Counted from the first letter of the stretch, positions 21,701-33,220 are shown. The stretch is 64,000 bases of DNA from Echiichthys vipera (GCA_963691815.1 OY829661.1:1729001-1793000); one strand, 5' to 3'. The notes: generated by a model from the sequence alone, not told the origin. Numbers and translations are program-made.

Positions 21701-22635
21701 GAAAGAGAGATGGAAGCCCCTGCAGCTGTACATGGCTGTGTAACGTTAGGGTGCTGTCTTATTTTCCTGGTAATATGACAGGTTTCAGTGTGAGATATTG
21801 AAGCCGACACCGACACATGTGAGGAAGACAGCTGGGGCACCTCCTTCAGTGCAGCAGCTTCGTCAGCCTCCGGTGCTGCTGACGCCCCCGGTGGTAGGGA
21901 TGGTCATGGTCATGGAGACCACAAGGTCTGGACGAAAACATAAACTGTGCACCGTTAGTTCAATTTTCTAATGTTTGTCAGCTTCCACATGAACCAGCAT
22001 TAGTGTTTCGGTCATAAGAACTGAAGTGTGGTTAGTAGTCTTGCTGTAAAGCAGCCGAAACACACCAGCTGATAAGGTATTGTTAGCCTGCATTAACAGT
22101 TATCATTGGATTTTATCAAACCTAACGTTACAGGTTAATCGGACAAAATCTGTAACATCAGTTCACTAATGCTAAAACCCCTAAGTGTAGTTACAGAGCG
22201 TTAGTTTGAGATTCTGTTTGCACAGCTAATGTATTTAAAATGTATGGTTGTAACGGACTAGTATTGCCTGGGACCAGACAGCCCATAGTCAGTTAAAACA
22301 GAGATATCAGGCAAGAAACGTTAACAGCGATGTTGATGTGTTAACGTCAGTTTCTTTATTTTAATGGAGAGACTGCCGGTAACGTTAATGTAGGGACAGA
22401 TGCACCTACAGTTACAGAGATACATTGTTGTGGATTCAGAACAAAAACATGTACATTTATGTAGCATGAACTGTTGACTGTACATGTTCTATAGTAAACA
22501 GATGTATCCACACCAATGACATGATGCTGTGTAAAATAACAGCACTGAGTATAATGCAGTCAGACACAACTCTACTAGTCCCTCTGACCTCAATGATAAT
22601 ATTATATGATAATCTTAATGACATATTGTGATGAA
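21701..22635. other. No recognisable gene or repeat
   Basis: Mixed-composition DNA with short open frames only. I could not name anything here. Confidence 0.4.
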
Positions 22636-23055
22636 CCCATCTCATCTCATCTCATCTTCATCCGCTTATCCGGGGTCAGGTCGCGGGGGCAGAAGCTTTA
22701 GCAGGGGACCCCAAACTTTCCTTCCCGGGCCACACTAACCAGCTCTAACTGGGGGATCCAGAGGCGTTCCCAGGTCAGTATGGAGATATAATCTCTCCAC
22801 CGGTTTCCTGCTGAGAGCCATAGCCTCAGATTTAGAGGTGCTGATCCTCATCCCAGCCGCTTCACACTCGGCTGCGAACCGATCCAGTGAGTGCTGAAGG
22901 TCACTGACCGACGATGCCATCAGGACCACATCATCTGCAAAAAGCAGAGACGAGATCCTCAGCCCACCGAACTGCAACCCCTCCCCACCACGACCACACC
23001 TTGATATCCTGTCCGTGAAAATCACGAACAGGATTGGTGATAAAGCGCACCCCTA
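22636..23055 (-). pseudogene. RTE/Rex3 LINE, 3' part, split by a Rex1 insertion
   Basis: Read leftwards: reverse transcriptase with FADDVVLMASSVSDLQHSLD and a KSEAMALSRKPVERL stretch. An internal deletion then joins it to the extreme C-terminus, and a CATCTCATCTC-type 3' tail lies at 22636-22656. A fuller copy of the lost middle is at 57360-58090. Upstream sequence resumes at 26548. Confidence 0.85.
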
Positions 23056-23073
23056 CTAACACCAACGGCGCTA

Positions 23074-25476
23074 ATGCGGGAGAGGCCTGAAATCCCCAAA
23101 GAACTGAGGAGAAAGTACAGGGGATGTAAGGCTGGACGTAAACAACGGGAAAAGAAGAGGAGATATAAACCATCTCTCCCTTCCATCACCATGGGGAACG
23201 TGAGGTCGCTGGCTAATAAGATGGACGAGCTGGCGGGCCTGGTGAAGACTCAGTGGATGTATCGTGTGAGCAGCGTGCTGTGTTTCACGGAGACGTGGCT
23301 CCACAAGGACATCCCGGATTCGAACGTAACTGTGGACGGCTTTCAGACTGTTCGGGCGGACAGGAGTCACCGTGAGAGTGGCAAGAGGAAAGGTGGGGGA
23401 CTTGCTACTCTTATTAACAACAAGTGGTGTCATCCTGGACACGTTACTGTAAAGGAGTGTGTGTGTAGCCCGGACATTGAGCTTCTTGCCGTGAGTCTGC
23501 GGCCATACTACCTGCCGAGGGAGTTTTCACACGTGATCGTTCTGGTTGTTTACATTCCTCCGACTGCAAACGCGGCGCGCGCGAGTGACGTCATCCACAC
23601 CGTCGTCGCGGGACTTCAGACACGGCACCCAGACGCATTCATTGCAATATCTGGGGACTTCAACCACATCACTCTGGCTGCAACACTGCCCACTTTCAAG
23701 CAGTTTGTGGACTGTCCCACCAGGGAAAACAAGACACTGGACCTGCTGTATGCTAATGTTAAGGAGGCTTACAGCTCCACTGCCCTTCCTCCTCTTGGAA
23801 GATCAGATCACAACCTCATCCATCTGCAGCCCCTGTATAAGCCCCAAGTCCAGCGGCTTCCTGTGACCACCAGGACTGTGAGGAGATGGTCACAGGAGAC
23901 TGACGAAGCTTTACAGGGTTGCTTTGAACTCACAGACTGGGATTTGCTCTGTAATTCACATGGGGAGGACCTGGATGATCTCACGGACTGCATAACAGGG
24001 TACATCAATTTCTGTGTGGACAGCGTTGTTCCTACAGAGACTGTACTCTGTTTCCCAAATAACAAGCCGTGGGTCACAAGAGACGTCAAGGTCCTGCTGA
24101 ATGCGAAGAAGAGGGCCTTCAGAGAAGGGGACAGAGAGCAGATGAGGCAGGTCCAGAGGGAGCTGAAGGAGAGGATCCAACAGGGCAAAGACACCTACAG
24201 GAGGAAGCTGGAGCACAAACTCCAGCAGAACAACTTAAAGGACGTGTGGAGCGGCATGAGGAGCATCACTGGCGACAAACCATCTGGTAGCCAGACGGTA
24301 GGAGGTGGTACTGAACGTGCCAATGAGCTAAATCTGTTCTTCAACAGATTTGATGAAAGGGCTCTGGACCACCTCCCCACGGCTCCTCTACAACCACCCA
24401 CCTCCAAACCTCCAACCCTGCTGACACCTCCCCCTCAATTCCTTCCTGATTTTGCACTACCTGTCCCCTCCCCCCCGCCATCACCTCTCTCCACCCCCAC
24501 CAACACACACAGCAGACAGACCTTCACTGCAGAGCAGGTGAGGAAGGAGCTGTGCAGACTCCGCCCAGGCAAGGCAGCGGGTCCCGACGGTGTCAGCCCG
24601 AGGGTCCTCAAAACATGTGCGATCCAGCTGTGTGGAGTCCTGCAGTACATCTACAACCTCAGCCTGAGTCTCGAGAAGGTCCCTGTGCTGTGGAAGACAT
24701 CCTGCCTGGTACCATTACCAAAGAAGGTGCGTCCCAGCACCTCAGAAGACTACAGACCGGTGGCGCTGACATCGCACCTGATGAAGTCCCTGGAGAGGCT
24801 GGTTCTTTCACTTCTTCGGCCCCTGGTCAGCTCATCACTGGACCCTCTACAGTTTGCCTACCAGCCGAGACTAGGAGTGGAGGATGCTATCATCTTCCTG
24901 CTCAACCTTGCCTGCGCCCACCTGGACAGAGCGGGGACCACGGTGAGAATCTTGTTCATGGACTTCTCAAGCGCGTTCAACACCATCCGGCCTGCTCTGC
25001 TGGGACGGAAGCTGACGGCGATGCAGGTGGACCCTCCCCTGGTTTCCTGGATTACGGATTACTTGACGGGTCGACCACAGTATGTCAGACTGCAGGACGG
25101 AGTGTCTGACACCGTGGTCTGCAGCACTGGAGCTCCACAGGGTACTGTTCTTTCCCCATTTCTGTTCACCCTGTACACCTCAGACTTTCAGTTCCTCTCT
25201 GAGTCCTGCCACCTACAGAAGTTTGCTGACGATTCTGCAATTGTTGGCTGTGTCAGTGAGGGGAAGGAGGAGGAGTACAGGGGCGTTGTGGACTCCTTTG
25301 TCGACTGGTGTGCAGCTAATCACCTGATTCTAAACGCCACCAAGACTAAGGAGCTAGTGGTGGATTTCCGCAGGAGTAAATCTGCCCCCACACCCATCTC
25401 CATCAATGGCGTGACTGTGGATGTTGTCCAGGATTACAAATATCTTGGAGTATACCTGGACAACAAACTGGACTAA
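23074..25476 (+). CDS. LINE ORF2: endonuclease plus reverse transcriptase
   Basis: An 800-codon uninterrupted frame. The N-terminal APE-type endonuclease shows NVRSLANKMDEL (about residue 43), FTETWL, GDFNH (about 196) and GRSDHNLIHL (about 242). The reverse transcriptase shows YRPVALTSHLMKSLERLVL, FMDFSSAFNTIRP, GAPQGTVLSPFLF and the catalytic FADDSAIV (about 717). It nicks DNA and copies its own RNA at the nick. The C-terminal tail is lost from this frame after 25476. It continues in a second frame (to about 25640) and a third (25593-25928, SKIIRKAGSVLGVKLDSL), so two small frameshifts separate it from being complete. ATG at 23074 is the first in frame, and the natural start may have lain further upstream. 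Confidence 0.85.
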   Translation: MRERPEIPKELRRKYRGCKAGRKQREKKRRYKPSLPSITMGNVRSLANKMDELAGLVKTQWMYRVSSVLCFTETWLHKDIPDSNVTVDGFQTVRADRSHRESGKRKGGGLATLINNKWCHPGHVTVKECVCSPDIELLAVSLRPYYLPREFSHVIVLVVYIPPTANAARASDVIHTVVAGLQTRHPDAFIAISGDFNHITLAATLPTFKQFVDCPTRENKTLDLLYANVKEAYSSTALPPLGRSDHNLIHLQPLYKPQVQRLPVTTRTVRRWSQETDEALQGCFELTDWDLLCNSHGEDLDDLTDCITGYINFCVDSVVPTETVLCFPNNKPWVTRDVKVLLNAKKRAFREGDREQMRQVQRELKERIQQGKDTYRRKLEHKLQQNNLKDVWSGMRSITGDKPSGSQTVGGGTERANELNLFFNRFDERALDHLPTAPLQPPTSKPPTLLTPPPQFLPDFALPVPSPPPSPLSTPTNTHSRQTFTAEQVRKELCRLRPGKAAGPDGVSPRVLKTCAIQLCGVLQYIYNLSLSLEKVPVLWKTSCLVPLPKKVRPSTSEDYRPVALTSHLMKSLERLVLSLLRPLVSSSLDPLQFAYQPRLGVEDAIIFLLNLACAHLDRAGTTVRILFMDFSSAFNTIRPALLGRKLTAMQVDPPLVSWITDYLTGRPQYVRLQDGVSDTVVCSTGAPQGTVLSPFLFTLYTSDFQFLSESCHLQKFADDSAIVGCVSEGKEEEYRGVVDSFVDWCAANHLILNATKTKELVVDFRRSKSAPTPISINGVTVDVVQDYKYLGVYLDNKLD

Positions 25477-25928
25477 GAACACTGAGGCTGTTTACAAGAA
25501 GGGCCAGAGTCGTCTCTATTTCCTGAGGAGGCTCCGGTCATTCAATGTTTGTAACACCATTCTGAGGATGTTCTACCAGTCAGTGGTAGCCAGTGCCATC
25601 TTCTTTGCTGTTGTGTGCTGGGGCAGCAGACGCAAAGAGGATCAGTAAGATCATCAGGAAGGCTGGCTCCGTCCTGGGGGTCAAACTGGACTCTTTGGTG
25701 GAGGTGTCTGAGAGGCGGATGCTGTCTAAACTGCACAGCATCCTGGACAATAACTCTCACCCTCTCCACCAGCTGCTGACCTCCAGCAGAAGCACATTCA
25801 GCCATAGACTCATTCTCCCCCGGTGTAATACTGAACGCCGGAGGAAGTCTTTTCTTCCGGCGGCCATCAAACTTTATAATTCATCTCCCCCCAGTCAGGT
25901 AAGGAACAGTGGAGACACTGTATCCTGA
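25477..25928 (+). pseudogene. Frameshifted C-terminus of the Rex1 ORF2
   Basis: The phrases GQSRLYFLRRLRSFNVCN (second frame) and LHSILDNNSHPLHQLL (third frame) are the conserved end of Rex1/Babar ORF2. The same region is present at 39058-39300 (minus) and 45535-45760 (plus). Confidence 0.85.
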
Positions 25929-26547
25929 AAATGTCACTTTGTCACTTTATACCATTGCACCACTTTATTCAATTGTACTTTATTCAGTTGTACTGTCACT
26001 TACTTCAGTAAGTAATGCTGCTATACTACACTGTCACTTTATACCACCACTACATCACTTTATTTATTTATTAATGGTACTGTAACTATCTGCTGATACA
26101 CTTACTGTGCTTTAGGACATGCTGCTACATTTCACTGTGGTTTACTGTAACTTACTTAAGTACGAAATGCTGCTAAACTCCACTGTGCCATACTGTCACT
26201 TAGTTCTGTAGGACATGCTGCTACATTTTTAACATTTTTAACACTTATAACTTATCGCTCCTTCTCACTTATCTAGTTTGTACTTATTTTATTTCAATCT
26301 GCTGCTAAACTGCACGCTGCGTATTGTTGTATATTGTATATACCTACGCTTAACCACGACGTCTGTTGCACTCTGTCACACTTGGTTCATTGCTTGATTT
26401 ATTTTACGTTAGCTTTATTTTGATTGATTTATGTTTATGCTTATTGCTACTCTGATCCTTTTCCGCCTTTGTATTGAAACTGTTGCAAAATAATTTCCCT
26501 CGGGATAAATAAAGCTTCTTGAATCTTGAATCTTGAATCTTGAATCT

Positions 26548-28880
26548 GGCGGAGGCCAACCCCCACCGGGAATGAATCCGACTTACTACCGAGGATCCGG
26601 ACACAGCTCTCGCTTTGGGTGTAGAGAGATTGGATGCCTTCTCCAGACCCACAAAACACATATGGACTGGATGAGCATACTCCCAGGCCCCCTCCAGGAT
26701 CCTTGCGAGAGTGAAGAGCTGGTCCATTGTTCCACACCCAGGACAGAATACACATTGTTCCTCTTCAATCTGAGGTTCGACTATAGGACGAACCCTCCTT
26801 TCCAGCACCTTGGAGTAGACTTTACCAGGGATGCTGAGTAGTGTGATACCCCTGTAATTGGCACACACCCTCTGGTCCCCCTTTTTATAAAGAGGAACCA
26901 CCATCCCGGTCTGCCACTCCCTTGGCACTGTCCCAGACTTCCACGCAATGTTGAAGAGATGTGTCAACCAAGACAGCCCCTCCAAACCCAAAGCTTTCAG
27001 CATTTCTGGACGAATCTCATCAACCCCTGGGGCTTTGCCACTGTGGAGTTGTTTGACTACCTCAGTGACCTCCGCCAGGGATATTGACAATGATTCATGA
27101 TCAGCCTCCAGCTCTGCCTCTACAAAAGAGGGCGTGTTAGTCGGATTAAGGACTTCCTCAAAGAGCTCCTTCCACCGCCCGATTACCTCATCGGCTGAGG
27201 TCACCAGTGTCCCGTCCTTACTGTAAACAGCTTGGACGGTTCCCCGTTTCCCCCTCCTGAGATGTCGAATGGTTTTCCAGAAGCACCTTGGTGCCGCCCA
27301 AAAGTCCTTCTCCATGACTTCTCCGAACTCCTCCCACACCCGCTGCTTTGCCTCTGACACAGCAGAGGCTGCAGCCCTTCTGGCCTGTCGGTACCTTGCA
27401 ACTGCCTCCGGAGTCTTCTGGGATAACATATCCCGGAAGGCCTCCTTCTTCAGTCGGATAGCTTCCCTGACCACCGGTGTACACCACGGTGTTCGAGGGT
27501 TACCGCCCCTTGAGGCACCTAAGACCTTGAGGCCACAGCTCACCGCTGCAGCTTCAGCAATTTGAACATTGCCCACTCCGGTTCAATGCCCCCAACCTCC
27601 ACAGGGATGCCAGAAAAGCTCCGCCGGAGGTGTGAGTTGAAGATCTCTCGGACAGGGGCCTCCTCCAGACGTTCCCAGTTCACCCGCACTACTCGTTTGG
27701 GTTTACCTGGTCTGTCCAAAAACTTCCCCCATCCTCTGATCACCGGATGGTGATCAGTTGACAGCTCTGCCCCTCTCTTCACTCGAGTGTCCAAAACATA
27801 CGGCCTCAGATCAGATGATACGATCACAAAATCGATCATCGACCTTTGGCCTAGGGTGCTCTGGTACCACGTACACTGATGAGCATCCTTATGTTCGAAC
27901 ATGGGAACATGGTATTAGTTATAGATAATCCGTGACTAGCACAGAAGTTTAATAACTGACGACCACTCGGATTTAGATCAGGGAGGCCGTTCCTCCCAAT
28001 CACGCCTCTCCAGGTGTCTCCATCATTGCCCACGTGGGCGTTGAAGTCTCCCAGCAGAACTATGAAGTCCCCTACCGGAGCCCCATGCAGGACTCCATTC
28101 AGGGTCTCCAAGAAGGCCAAATACTCTGAACTGCTGTTCGGTGCATATGCACAAACAACAGTCAGAGTTTTCCACCCTAGCACCCGCAGACGTAAGGAGG
28201 CGACCCTCTGGTCCACCGGGCTGAACTCCAACACCGCGGCACTCAGCTGGGGGTTTGTGAGTATCCCCACACCCGCCCGGCGCCTCACACCCTGGGCAAC
28301 TCCAGAGAAGAATAGGGTCCAACCCCTATCCAGGAGTACGATTCCAGAACCGAGACTGTGTGTGGAGGTAAGCCCCACCAGATCGCTCCACCTCCCGCAC
28401 AAGGTCCGGCTCCTTCCCTGACAGAGAGGTGACATTCCACGTCCCAAATGCCAGCGCACCCGACCCAAGTGGTTCCTCCTGCGAGTGGTGGGCCCACAGG
28501 ATGGAGAGGAGGGAGGCGCCACGTCACTTTTCCGGGCTGTGCCAGGCCGGGCTCCATGGCAAACCCCGGCCACCAGGCGCTCGCCGGCGAGCCCTCTGTC
28601 TGGGCCTGGCTCCAGATGGGGGCCCCGGGCTTCCTCTGGGCAGGGTCTCTCTTCCTCTTCCTTGTTTGTCCATTGAGTCTTTGTGAACCATTCTTAGTCC
28701 GGCCCCTGGCCTGAGACCACTTAACCATGGGAGACCCTACCAGGAGCACTAGGCTCCAGACAACACAGCCCTCAGGTTCACAGGGACACACAAACCTCTC
28801 CACCACGATAAGGTGATGGTTCCCGGAGAGGATAATCACATTGTGAACTGCATAATTTGCTTTTTCTCCAGGCTTCTCTT
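26548..28880 (-). pseudogene. RTE/Rex3 LINE, 5' part: endonuclease and reverse transcriptase
   Basis: Read leftwards. The endonuclease (27851-28573) has FIVLLGDFNAHVGNDGDTW and, after a frame change near 27900, GAELSTDHHPVI. A linker follows, then reverse transcriptase (26550-27576) with LHSGKAPGVDEI, VPLYKKGDQRVCANYRGI and CPGCGTMDQLFTLARI. The expected FVDLEKAYD motif is decayed to FVGLEKASN. The frame breaks near 26660 and stops at the Rex1 insertion; the expected next residues (ALSPILFVIF) are found beyond it at 23015-23050. Start codons and 5' UTR are not clear. Confidence 0.85.
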
Positions 28881-30052
28881 GGCAGTCCTGCTTTTTGACC
28901 ATGATCGCAGCTGAGAGGTTGATGGACCATGCTGACGTCTGATCAGCCTATCAAAGAAGCTGAATCACTGAATGTGATCTAAAAGCATGTGTTTGCTTCC
29001 TCAGCCTTCACATCGGCCCTAACAGTCACAGAGAGGTCTACATCACATCATCACCTGATCAAAGACAGCTGTACCAGAGAGCCGTGCTGCCTGCCCTTTC
29101 CACATCCTGCCAAAACATCACCGAGGACAGTTGGACAGCCTGTCTCTGACACAACATTTGCAGTTTAGCACAGGACATCAGTGTGAAAGTTTACTGCTTA
29201 AGATTATTATTCGTCAAGAAAAAGTCAGAGCAAAGTCTACAATTTAAAGAAAAAATGTTTTCTAAACATTGCAAGATGTTTTTTTTGTACCTTTGTCACT
29301 ATTTACGTTTGCATATTTTACTTAGTTGAGAATATATCTCATGATTGTCTGTGTATTTTGATCAATTAAAACATTTTTCTAATAATAAAATAGTTAATTT
29401 AGGATTGTACAAATCTAATGAGTGCTTTCTAGTTTTAAATGGATATATCTTTTTTTTAATTTTTTACTTTTGACCATTTGGCACATCCACATTCATATTT
29501 TAAAAACATCCAGTCTTGTGTTTTATATTCTGCTGGTGCAGTTATACACTCTTATTTTACATTTGTATTGCAGAATGTTTCCTATTGTTTTAACTGTAGT
29601 TCCTGAATATAAGAATACATTAATAGTTTTTGTATTTTGGGATGTTGGTAAATAGTTTAACTTCTGTATGCAGGCCTAACATTACTGCAGTAACTGATCT
29701 TAACTGCATAAAATGTTTTTATACAGTATGAAACACTTTGAATATTTTTGTAGATTGTCACCTAAACGGGACATTTCATAATCTAAAGTCCTCCTCCTTC
29801 TGGAAACTGTCCTCCTGATGATGGACCCAGTGAAGGTAGGGGCTTTCTGTGCCGGCCACAGGCCGAGCAGACGACATGCATCTTAGCTGTGTAATAATAG
29901 TGCCTGGTTATATGGACACAATAACTACAGTTAATGAGAGAAACATTTCAAAGGTAGATATAGGTAATGATGATTTCATACTTAAAAAATAGTACAGAAA
30001 ATAAGCAAGATTCAGTTTTAAAATGGTCTTAAATTTACTGTTTTATTTATAG
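28881..30052. other. Anonymous AT-rich DNA
   Basis: No supported gene. A short open stretch, MMDPVK, ending at a donor (GTAGGG at 29840), could be a small exon upstream of 30053, but this cannot be shown. Confidence 0.35.
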
Positions 30053-30199
30053 GATACCCTTTTTTAATGTTACTATTCATCATTCCCGTTTGAGAGAAGC
30101 AGGGTTGTATAGAAGGAAAAACTGTTCACATCCAGATGAGGGGAGACGTGCCGTCCTCACAGAGCTGCGTGGACCAGGGCAGCTACTCGGCTATCTGCT
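30053..30199 (+). pseudogene. Exon resembling the N-terminus of an integrase-core protein
   Basis: After an acceptor (TTATTTATAG) the frame reads HHSRLREAGLYRRKN, then DEGRRAVLTELRGPGQLLGY, and ends at a perfect donor (GTGAGT at 30200). The helix-turn-helix-like pattern followed by GPGxLLGY is what I remember from the region before the rve integrase core of DNA-element-derived vertebrate proteins. No core domain follows within the window, so this is an isolated exon or relic. Low certainty on family; the exon signals are good. Confidence 0.4.
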
Positions 30200-30419
30200 G
30201 TGAGTAAAGGTTGCGTTTAATACGCAGCTAGTGTTTTTGCTGAAGTACTTCCCACATAGCCCGATATACTCATCCTGATGTTTAGGTTGGTTGACAACAT
30301 ATCATCTGTCATGCCGTACGGATGCCCTGCATCAAAAATAATTCTTAATAATAGCGAAAGTATCTTCGGAAATACTCATGCTTTGAAAATAGGCTCTCCA
30401 TCTCTCCTTCCTTTTAAAA

Positions 30420-30690
30420 GACAGACAATCCGTCTGTCCAATCAGGAAGGTCCATCCTCTGATCAGATGGGCCTACCTTTTCCGGTAGAAGTTAATGTTG
30501 TTGTGCTTTCAGATTTGTCGTTGTGCTTTCAGATTTGTCGTTGTGCTTTAGGATTTGTTGTTTTGTTTTACGATTTGTCGTTGTGCTTTAGGATTTGTTG
30601 TTTTGTTTTACGATATGTTGTTGTGCTTTTGGATTTTCTGTTGCGTTTTTCTATTTGCTGTTGTGATTTCCACTCAGGGCCACCGTACTC
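30420..30690 (+). repeat. Repeat with an internal 18- to 19-bp minisatellite
   Basis: After TCCGGTAGAAGTTAATGTTG comes a run of about nine degenerate units such as TTGTGCTTTAGGATTTG (30498-30668), ending at CAGGGCCACCGTAC (30676). The inverse mate is at 21523-21700. Confidence 0.8.
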
Positions 30691-32300
30691 TGACATATAT
30701 ATAAGCACAACCTTGTTCATTGTTATGTTCATGTATTTCTTGTTTTTAACATGTGTATGCACACACACATACATGCACACAGGTAATATGAGATGAGATC
30801 AAGACAGGACAGAAACTGCTGTGGAACTAGATAAAATGCAATATGTAATGGGAATACAATGTTGGGACTTTTTTTTACAAATAATTACAGTTGTAGTAGG
30901 AGTTAAATGTTAAAAATACTGGTTAACAGTGCAATGTCAGTACTTTTATTCCTATAATTTCAACTGCATAGATTTTAAAGGCAAACATGATCTGGGTAAA
31001 TATATTATTACTCTGTGCTTAAAATGACTCAAAAGGACTCGAAACTCAAACTTTAGGACTTGACTTGTGATTTGATTGCAAAGACTTGAGACTTACTTAA
31101 GACTTGTAAGACAATGACTTGGTCCCACCTCTGGCTTGAAGCAATGTGTAATGAATTGTTCCTATTGGCCATCATGAGTCTTTATCTACCAGCCAGACCA
31201 CTCCTGTCAATCTGAAGCTGTCTCATACAAAGAACTGTCCAGACAGAGGCAGACATGCAGCTAGAAATAGACACCTCAGCAGGAGACCCAGAATCGATTG
31301 TAATAGTCACAGCACAGGGAAGAGAAATCTGCTCTCTGGTTGATTGTTGCAAAAATACCCTGTAATTCAAACTGTGATGGTTTGAGAATAAAATGAGAGG
31401 TTCCACAAAGATGTGACGCAACACTGATGAACTTTATAGTTTTAACTGAACTCACTTTCTGTCATTTTTCAAGCCAACTATTGGTATGTAATATCAGGAA
31501 TAAAAGCAAGTTTATTTATAAATTTTTTGGTTTTCCAACCCATCTACTAGACTTCAGCTTATCTGACTCTCTTGACAACCGTAAATAATCTTTCCAAATA
31601 AAGACACAAGAAGGGGAGGGGACTCGCCTCTGTTGGAGGCGAAAAATGAAATTGAAAAGTAGTCTACTGCCATAATAAACATGATGGAACACAAGCTCTA
31701 TCTGATGGATGTGTATGTAATTGTTTATTAGCCTGTAAGCCATACAACTTTAATGCAGTAAGCCATAGTGTGTTCTCCTGCATCCTAGTGTAAAAAAGAC
31801 TACCATGGAAGCCACATATACATTTGACCATTAACTGTGGGAGAAATGGGAACTTTGAATATTCATAAGATTAAAAAGTCAAATTTATATGCTAAACAGT
31901 CATTATTATGAGATACAAAGTCATAATTATGAGCTAAATATTCATAATTATGAAATAAAAACTCAATTATGAGATAAAAAGTCCAATTTTTTTAAATTAT
32001 TTTTATTTCATAATTATGAATTACCATGGGGATGATTATATTATCAAGGCCACGTTTTCATTCATTTAATCATTTATTTTTCTTTTTTTTAGGCAAAAGC
32101 CAAAAAATAAATAAAAGAGTCACTTGAAGTGATGGATGGACTGGTTTGGGACTCATGTCTCGTAATCACTGATATCATAGAGACGATTCATATTTTCACG
32201 TAGAAAACAAAAAATGCAACAATGTTGCCTACTTGAGTAACTCGCCCCAAACTTGAAAAGCAACTGCTCATTTTTTCAGCTCACTCAGTTCCTCTCCTTG
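30691..32300. other. Non-coding DNA with a palindromic AT satellite
   Basis: No gene was found. The minus strand of 31516-31743 has an open frame of 75 codons that I cannot assign. The satellite at 31890-32030 is listed separately. Confidence 0.35.
31890..32030. repeat. AT-rich minisatellite of self-complementary units
   Basis: Units of about 18-21 bases containing TCATAATTATGA recur about seven times with variation. Each core is its own inverse complement. Confidence 0.75.
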
Positions 32301-32546
32301 GGCCATTTCTGCCTCATCATCTTTAAAGACAGGCTGCTCTCCACCAACTTTCATTTGCATTATGGTCGCCGTGCATTTGGAACATAAGGTGTTAAATGAC
32401 TGTGGAGTGTAGTTGATCACATCTGAAGAGGACAAAGAAATCCTCTGCCGTCATTAATTCCGCTACACATCCCGTCCTCCTCCGCGGCAGCATTGATCCA
32501 GCTTCTCCCTCTCTACTGTGCACACTTATGCCAGTGCGACAACACG

Positions 32547-32648
32547 ATGCGGACTGTCGTGTTTTGCGGCAGCATCTTGCCTTTGTACCTTTTGCTCTGC
32601 GTTCATTCTCTGCCGGTACAAGACGGGAGCGTCAACAAGCAGCTCCAG
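32547..32648 (+). CDS. First coding exon of a secreted or membrane protein
   Basis: ATG opens 34 codons that end exactly at a strong donor (CAG|GTGAGT), in phase 0. The product is a clear signal peptide: a positive start (MRTVV), a hydrophobic core (GSILPLYLLLCV) and a likely cleavage after VHS or SLP, before VQDGSVNKQLQ. The upstream 150 bases are GC-rich with CCTCC runs, like a 5' UTR. I do not recognise the gene, and no second exon could be identified downstream. This is the best host-gene candidate in the window. Confidence 0.5.
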
Positions 32649-32689
32649 GTGAGTCAAACATGGACTTAGTACAGAGGTGTATTATTGAT

Positions 32690-33220
32690 AACAATAATAA
32701 TAATAGTAATAACAATACACCTTTTTTATATAGGACTTCCATAACATAAAATGCAGGTCAAAGTGCTTTACAAAAAAACTAAAACAAATCAATAATACAG
32801 GTATTAAAACAGAAAACTCAAAAGCCCAAAACAATACAATAATAAATCCTAAAGAAAATAGGAATATTCTAATACAACAAGTTAATATTGAAAAAAAATT
32901 AAGATACAAGATAAAAAGCCATAAAACAAGTCCTATGAGAAATATCAAATAACAACAATTATTATGAGTGAATGAAATAAAAGCACTTTTATAAACTATG
33001 TTTTCTTTTGTTTCCTAAAACCATCAACAGAAGTGGAAGTCTTATTTTGTGGTGGGAGTTTGTTCCAAAGCGTCAGTGCAGAACAACAGAAAGCTGCTTC
33101 ACTAAATGTTTTGTTTGTCATTGAGCAGCCAGCACTAGAAGGCCTGAGGGGGCAGTCTGGAACACATTCAGATATGCAGTCATAGAGGGAAGGAGCTGCC
33201 AAATCAATTCTCATCTTTTA
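32690..33220 (-). pseudogene. L2-type LINE 3' fragment
   Basis: The minus-strand frame 32996-33214 reads FSEAAFCCSALTLWNKLPPQ near its end, the conserved C-terminal LINE phrase. Below it lies an A-rich 3' region whose inverse reads GTAAAGCACTTTGACCTGCA. It is a different L2 subfamily from the copies at 3806 and 61069. Confidence 0.65.

Larger units (their letters stand above)
23056..26547 (+). mobile_element. Rex1/Babar-type LINE, nearly full ORF2
   Basis: A CR1-group LINE inserted in opposite orientation into the RTE LINE. It has endonuclease and reverse transcriptase coding (23074-25928) and a 3' region with AATAAA near 26508. The tail is a repeated TTGAATC (26517-26547). Only a short stretch precedes the open frame, so the 5' end is truncated. 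The target-site duplication is at most two bases (CT). Confidence 0.85.
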
